NCBI RefSeq assembly: GCF_018492665.1
Contig: NZ_JAFVME010000010.1
Span: 186,001-250,000, forward strand
DNA length: 64,000 bases
Direction of reading: 5' to 3'
Source of the DNA: Pedobacter sp. B4-66
GTDB taxonomy: Bacteria > Bacteroidota > Bacteroidia > Sphingobacteriales > Sphingobacteriaceae
The notes beneath the pieces were generated by a model. It made no database searches. It was not told where the DNA came from and saw nothing but the letters and a program-made list of their open reading frames with translations. Below are positions 60,889 through 64,000 of this stretch, piece by piece; position 1 is the stretch's first letter, and every line of letters begins with the position of its first letter. Position numbers and translations under genes: made by a program.

Positions 60889-61050
60889 TTACTTAATTTT
60901 ATCAGCTATCTTTTCCAATCTATCTGAAAAATTGGTGTCTCTTATTTCTCCAGATTCGTCAAGTTGTTTCATAAGCATTACCAAGGCCTGATATAGGTCT
61001 AAAGCTTCTTGTTCGGTTAATTCCAGTTTTTTCATGTATTCAATTTTCAT
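60889..61050 (-). CDS. 53-residue helical accessory protein
   Basis: Short ORF: MKIEYMKKLELTEQEALDLY and so on, ending DRLEKIADKIK. The ATG overlaps the stop codon of the membrane-protein gene upstream (ATGA), strong evidence that both are translated. No family recognised. Confidence 0.55.
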   Translation of the reverse strand: MKIEYMKKLELTEQEALDLYQALVMLMKQLDESGEIRDTNFSDRLEKIADKIK

Positions 61051-61196
61051 TTTACATCAAGAATTGCAAAGACGATATCGATTACTACTATTCCAAGGAT
61101 ATAAACAAGTAACATAATCCTGGCTGTTCTATTCTTACATAGCCTAAGCCAGGTTAGTCTAAGTTCCTTACATTTCATATAAAGCGTATCTCTCAT
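61047..61196 (-). CDS. 49-residue single-pass membrane protein
   Basis: A basic N-terminal half (KCKELRLTWLRLCKNRTAR) is followed by one membrane segment (IMLLVYILGIVVIDIVFAIL). The end overlaps the next start by 4 bp (ATGA). Small membrane proteins in phage accessory blocks can act as holins or exclusion factors; no evidence here decides. Confidence 0.5.
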   Translation of the reverse strand: MRDTLYMKCKELRLTWLRLCKNRTARIMLLVYILGIVVIDIVFAILDVK

Positions 61197-61206
61197 GAGT
61201 TTTATT

Positions 61207-61446
61207 TTACAGAGTAAGGTTAATTATGCCGGGGAAATAATGAGCATTATCCATTGCTTCCTTAACATCTTCCATCTTTAAATACACCTCCAGCTTCAAC
61301 TTGCAATATCCAGCATCACTTAATTCAGGTTCAACAATTAATTCCATTGAGTCTTTTACAACATTCGGTATAGGATTACCATCAGGCATAACAGGCAGGT
61401 ACTTGTTTTTCATACCGCTGACCATTTTAAGTTTAATACTCTTCAT
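61207..61446 (-). CDS. Accessory phage protein, unknown function
   Basis: 79 residues with a beta-rich pattern (MELIVEPELSDAGYCKLKLE, VYLKMEDVKEAMDNAHYFPG). Starts 2 bp after the ASCH-like gene stop. No family recognised. Confidence 0.5.
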   Translation of the reverse strand: MKSIKLKMVSGMKNKYLPVMPDGNPIPNVVKDSMELIVEPELSDAGYCKLKLEVYLKMEDVKEAMDNAHYFPGIINLTL

Positions 61447-61448
61447 GA

Positions 61449-61886
61449 CTAGTACCTCATATCAGTAAAATGTATAATTGCCAACTCATCGTTATGCTTA
61501 ACTTTTTTAAACCATTCCCTAAATTCTGAAGCTAAAAGACCATCATTTTCAGCCAAAATTGAAGTTGTTACATCATTATCGATATCATCAATCCAATATC
61601 CCAGTAAAAAATCAACAGTAAGTTTCTGAACCCCAATTAGTCCCTTACCAAACTGCATTATCTCTTGTTGAGGGCTACAATATGGTTTATCTGACCATTG
61701 TCTAATCGAAATTATCGCAATGCCTTGATTCACCTCATCAATGCGCTTCTTCCATAATGGGTAATTAGCCCGAATGGTATGTTTCTTCTCTTTACTTAGT
61801 ATCTTCTGAAAGAAATTGGTAGGCTGTCCTTTCATTGAATGCGTTACTGGGAAATTACGGGAAACCGTAAGTACGTATGTTTTCAT
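61449..61886 (-). CDS. ASCH/PUA-like domain protein
   Basis: 145 residues. KKHTIRANYPLWKKRIDEVN, followed by AIISIRQWSDKPYCSPQQEI, is the HTIR...W...RxWSGKPYxS pattern of phage ASCH-like proteins, which have a PUA-like RNA- or modified-base-binding fold. Some ASCH proteins are nucleases or bind modified nucleic acid. Given the phage methyltransferases, recognition of modified DNA is a possibility only. Confidence 0.7.
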   Translation of the reverse strand: MKTYVLTVSRNFPVTHSMKGQPTNFFQKILSKEKKHTIRANYPLWKKRIDEVNQGIAIISIRQWSDKPYCSPQQEIMQFGKGLIGVQKLTVDFLLGYWIDDIDNDVTTSILAENDGLLASEFREWFKKVKHNDELAIIHFTDMRY

Positions 61887-61917
61887 TACTTCTTATTTAG
61901 TGGTTTATAGTTTGGAT

Positions 61918-62091
61918 TCATCGATTCTTCCTTAAAAACTCATCCCTAATCTTAACTGCATTATTGTACGACCCTCTCCATGGAAACATTGAACCATTAA
62001 CATATAATGGCTCCCACGATGATAACCAATACCGTTTAACTTCTACTTCATATGTGCCTATATTACGACCGTTAATTACTCTTGCTTTCAT
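61918..62091 (-). CDS. 57-residue accessory protein
   Basis: Short ORF: KARVINGRNIGTYEVEVKRY, aromatic middle (WLSSWEPLYVNGSMFPWRGS) and end KIRDEFLRKNR. Its ATG overlaps the stop of 62088-62315 (ATGA), supporting translation. No family recognised. Confidence 0.5.
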   Translation of the reverse strand: MKARVINGRNIGTYEVEVKRYWLSSWEPLYVNGSMFPWRGSYNNAVKIRDEFLRKNR

Positions 62092-62315
62092 TTTATTGAT
62101 TCTTGCCAGTCTAAAAATAATTTATGTGTAGTTCGTCCTGCAATTACTTGATTATCGCACCAGATCTTAAAAGCCTTCGCATTGTATAGGGTCCATTTTG
62201 ATGCGACTATCATCATTAAGTCCTCAACTGATCTCCAACCGAAATTTCTTACGTTGGCCCAATCATCATAGCCTTTCTGTTTAGCAATACTTTCTTTTAG
62301 CTCTTCTATTGTCAT
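62088..62315 (-). CDS. Accessory phage protein, unknown function
   Basis: 75 residues, helical with many Trp (YDDWANVRNFGWRSVEDLMM, KLFLDWQESIK). Stop overlaps the next start (ATGA); 19 bp from the MGCDIH gene. No family recognised. Confidence 0.55.
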   Translation of the reverse strand: MTIEELKESIAKQKGYDDWANVRNFGWRSVEDLMMIVASKWTLYNAKAFKIWCDNQVIAGRTTHKLFLDWQESIK

Positions 62316-62334
62316 AGTTTATGCCTCCCTTAAA

Positions 62335-62796
62335 TCAGTTATCAAAAAAGAAAACGATCCTAACATCATCTTCGCTTGCTCCTGTAGCAATCATCTTTGG
62401 AATTACTTCCAGTAAAAAATCATTGCAGGTTTCACCGTAATCCCGCCAATCAAAGTTTTCAAGATCATACCGGTAAAGAAAAGAGTGCGTGTGACCATCA
62501 GTTCCATACCTATCAACCTCTTGCTTAATCTCTTCGCAGCTATCCAAAGGAATGCCACGAGGTGCAGCAACTATTTTTGGTTCGTTACAAAACTCGAATG
62601 ATCTTGCACCAGCCAGTGCGCAAAAAAGATTATAGTTTCGACCTCCTGAGTAAAACTTATCTTCACGTTTTATTTCAAATTCGGGTTCACCAAATTCATC
62701 ACCTTCGCTATAATCTTCATTCTTAGTATATTTATCTAAACTTTTCCATTTGCCATCAATCCTTTGTTCGGCAAACAAATGTATATCACAGCCCAT
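62335..62796 (-). CDS. MGCDIH-family phage protein
   Basis: 153 residues. The N-terminus MGCDIHLFAEQRIDGKWKSL and the RNYNLFCALAGARSFEF block belong to a widespread uncharacterised phage family; the N-terminal Cys-Asp-x-His suggests a metal site. It overlaps the upstream gene by 11 bp. Confidence 0.75.
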   Translation of the reverse strand: MGCDIHLFAEQRIDGKWKSLDKYTKNEDYSEGDEFGEPEFEIKREDKFYSGGRNYNLFCALAGARSFEFCNEPKIVAAPRGIPLDSCEEIKQEVDRYGTDGHTHSFLYRYDLENFDWRDYGETCNDFLLEVIPKMIATGASEDDVRIVFFFDN

Positions 62797-63187
62797 TAGT
62801 ACATCCCTCCTTTAACTTAACCCAACCTACCCGTACCAATTCATTCACCGACAAGCCCATCCATGACACAGCATACCCTTTTGATCTTAGAAAGTCTATA
62901 GCAATTGCAGGAAACATTTGATCATTTAATAAAACGATTGTTTGAGCAACACTATTTCCTTTTGCTGGCCAATGCATTATCAATCTAAAAACTTCTGAAT
63001 CTTCATCAGTTATGGCTGAAAGCGGTTTCAGCTCTAAAATGTATTCGTTACGCTTTGTGGACACAATATCTACATCACTCCCATCAACAGCATACAAAAT
63101 AGATTCAGCATGCCACATTAATACTCGTTGAAACATGTATTGTGCAAAAAAATTTGCTTTATTCTCACTGTTTATTTCTGTTTTCAT
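62786..63187 (-). CDS. Accessory phage protein, unknown function
   Basis: 133 residues from the ATG at 63187, chosen because it shares its first base with the stop of the upstream gene (TAATG); a longer form from 63211 would overlap it. Segments: NKANFFAQYMFQRVLMWHAE, VDIVSTKRNEYILELKPLSA. No family recognised. Confidence 0.6.
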   Translation of the reverse strand: MKTEINSENKANFFAQYMFQRVLMWHAESILYAVDGSDVDIVSTKRNEYILELKPLSAITDEDSEVFRLIMHWPAKGNSVAQTIVLLNDQMFPAIAIDFLRSKGYAVSWMGLSVNELVRVGWVKLKEGCTNGL

Positions 63188-63330
63188 TATCCTTTTTTTT
63201 GTTTGTAGCAATTAACACATAGTAGTTTGCCGTTATACTCGTGCATTGCAATGCTTTTACATCTTTTTCTACTGATATTACCATAATGACTTTTGCCTAT
63301 CTTAAAAACTTGACAGTATTGTTTTTCCAT
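63187..63330 (-). CDS. 47-residue zinc-ribbon-like protein
   Basis: Short ORF with four Cys: QYCQVFKIG, KRCKSIAMHEYNGKLLCVNC. The last pair CVNC and the earlier two could form one zinc site. TAATG coupling to the next gene, and its own start 1 bp from the previous stop, support it. Confidence 0.55.
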   Translation of the reverse strand: MEKQYCQVFKIGKSHYGNISRKRCKSIAMHEYNGKLLCVNCYKQKKG

Positions 63331-63331
63331 A

Positions 63332-63502
63332 TTAATCCGTATTAATTGCCAAACAAACTAGTCCAGAAAGCACAAACCAAAACAGATAGATTATTGTAGC
63401 AGTAGTGTCCCACGTTCGAGTATTTAAACCTTGAAACATAGCGCCAATTAAATAACCTGTAAGCATCATACCGAAGAATATTATTATTGATTTTGGCTTC
63501 AT
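63332..63502 (-). CDS. 56-residue protein with two membrane segments
   Basis: Segments IIIFFGMMLTGYLIGAMF and IIYLFWFVLSGLVCLAI separated by a short loop (QGLNTRTWDTT). Two-helix small membrane proteins may be holin-like, but no lysis gene is nearby. It ends 1 bp before the next start and begins 1 bp after the nuclease-like gene. Confidence 0.55.
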   Translation of the reverse strand: MKPKSIIIFFGMMLTGYLIGAMFQGLNTRTWDTTATIIYLFWFVLSGLVCLAINTD

Positions 63503-63503
63503 A

Positions 63504-64000
63504 TTATTGAGTTACTGGTGGTTTTAAGTTGGCTATATTGTTTTTAATACCAGTTAGCAACCTTTCTGCTGTAGATTCGATCTGCAATATCTGATCAACT
63601 AGATGATCTATACCACCTTTGGTAATTAAATTAACAGCATTCCCCACCTTCTCCATATTAGTCTGTCTCCAGCTATCTACCTGACCGATATCTATTCCGG
63701 TATACTGCCTGAATTCACTGAATTGTTTTTGTAATACTGAAAGCCTTTCCTCCATTTGAGAAAGCTTATAATTTTTTGAGTTCTCACCCTCCAGTTTTGC
63801 AACTTCTAAACGTTCAGCAATGCTGTCAGCCCTGATAAATCCGTCTTTAGAAGCTGCTCTTTTCAAAATACAAGCGAGAAAACTTCTATCCATAGAGCAA
63901 GGGGCCAACTTAGGAGCATCCTTTAATATTTTAATCTTGCCGTTTGCTATATGAAGCCACCCCCACATTTCAGGTATTTCATCCATTTTAGCAACACCAT
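63504..64000 (-). CDS. C-terminal part of a larger protein, possibly MmcB/VRR-type nuclease-like, cut by the window edge
   Basis: A 160-residue ORF can start at 63986, but the frame stays open to the edge (upstream residues read GVAK). The segment KMDEIPEMWGWLHIANGKIK, ILKDAPKL is the type of ending seen after the nuclease core of MmcB-like proteins, so the catalytic part probably lies outside the window. The remainder is a coiled coil (LSQMEERLSVLQKQFSEFRQ). Identification is tentative. Confidence 0.5.
   Translation of the reverse strand, partial: GVAKMDEIPEMWGWLHIANGKIKILKDAPKLAPCSMDRSFLACILKRAASKDGFIRADSIAERLEVAKLEGENSKNYKLSQMEERLSVLQKQFSEFRQYTGIDIGQVDSWRQTNMEKVGNAVNLITKGGIDHLVDQILQIESTAERLLTGIKNNIANLKPPVTQ

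Larger units (their letters stand above)
32634..64000. mobile_element. Tailed-phage prophage, left 31 kb (right end outside the window)
   Basis: From the tRNA-Phe 3' end to the window edge every gene is of phage type. Order: integrase, CI-like repressor with divergent Cro-like gene, recombination and methylation genes, replication protein, RuvC-like resolvase, ParB-like protein, terminase pair, portal, MuF-type head protein, then a minus-strand accessory block. Major capsid, tail, and lysis genes and attR are not seen. All recognised genes are intact, so the prophage may be functional. Confidence 0.95.

Overview
The window comes from a low-GC member of the Bacteroidota, most likely a Sphingobacteriaceae (Pedobacter-like) bacterium. 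Evidence: promoters of the form TTTG-N19-TAnnTTTG instead of sigma70 hexamers, few Shine-Dalgarno sites, a TonB-dependent receptor with a carboxypeptidase-regulatory-like N-terminal domain, lipoproteins starting SCKK, and GH95/GH29 fucosidases beside an AraC regulator. The genus is an inference from protein style; no 16S gene is present.

Positions 1 to about 32.6 kb are ordinary chromosome. In order they hold a truncated helix-hairpin-helix protein, an acyltransferase/GNAT fusion of the aminolipid-synthesis type, a secreted transglutaminase-like protein, a lipoprotein/TonB-receptor pair, an Mpo1-like membrane protein, and the minus-strand run pheT - coiled-coil gene - zapA - probable 6S RNA - rny. 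Then come radC and rpsT, purN, a c-type cytochrome lipoprotein, purH, and the cell-shape operon mreB-mreC-mreD-mrdA-rodA. After these lie tdk, ferritin and a fucosidase locus (GH29, GH95, divergent AraC regulator). purN and purH each have a perfect Bacteroidota promoter.

At 32561-32633 there is a tRNA-Phe gene. From its 3' end to the right edge the window is a prophage that continues beyond position 64000. The left part is integrase, a minus-strand lysogeny block (two small HTH proteins, a lipoprotein, a LexA/CI-like repressor with A-G cleavage site and Ser/Lys dyad) and a divergent Cro-like gene. Next is a long plus-strand early block: Rad50/SbcC-like ATPase, RecT, an MBL-fold (YycJ-like) protein, an NdpA-like nucleoid protein, a DnaQ-like exonuclease, a helicase-methyltransferase fusion, a C5 cytosine methyltransferase with tandem repeats, a winged-helix replication protein whose gene carries four iteron-like repeats (candidate origin), a RuvC-like resolvase and small zinc or orphan proteins. 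The packaging block follows: ParB-like protein, small and large terminase, portal, and a MuF-type head protein fused to an HEYGH zinc-peptidase-like domain.

Directly after the MuF gene the coding strand flips. The last 5.1 kb is a tightly packed minus-strand block of at least 16 small genes, several linked by ATGA or TAATG overlaps, including ASCH-like, DUF551-like, MGCDIH-family and tape-measure-like proteins. Capsid, tail and lysis genes are not seen and should lie to the right. The most unusual items are the helicase-methyltransferase fusion, the repeat-bearing C5 methyltransferase, the MuF-zincin fusion, the intragenic iterons, a recurrent TCGCAACAAC leader before early genes, and the RecT/MBL/Rad50-like/NdpA cluster.
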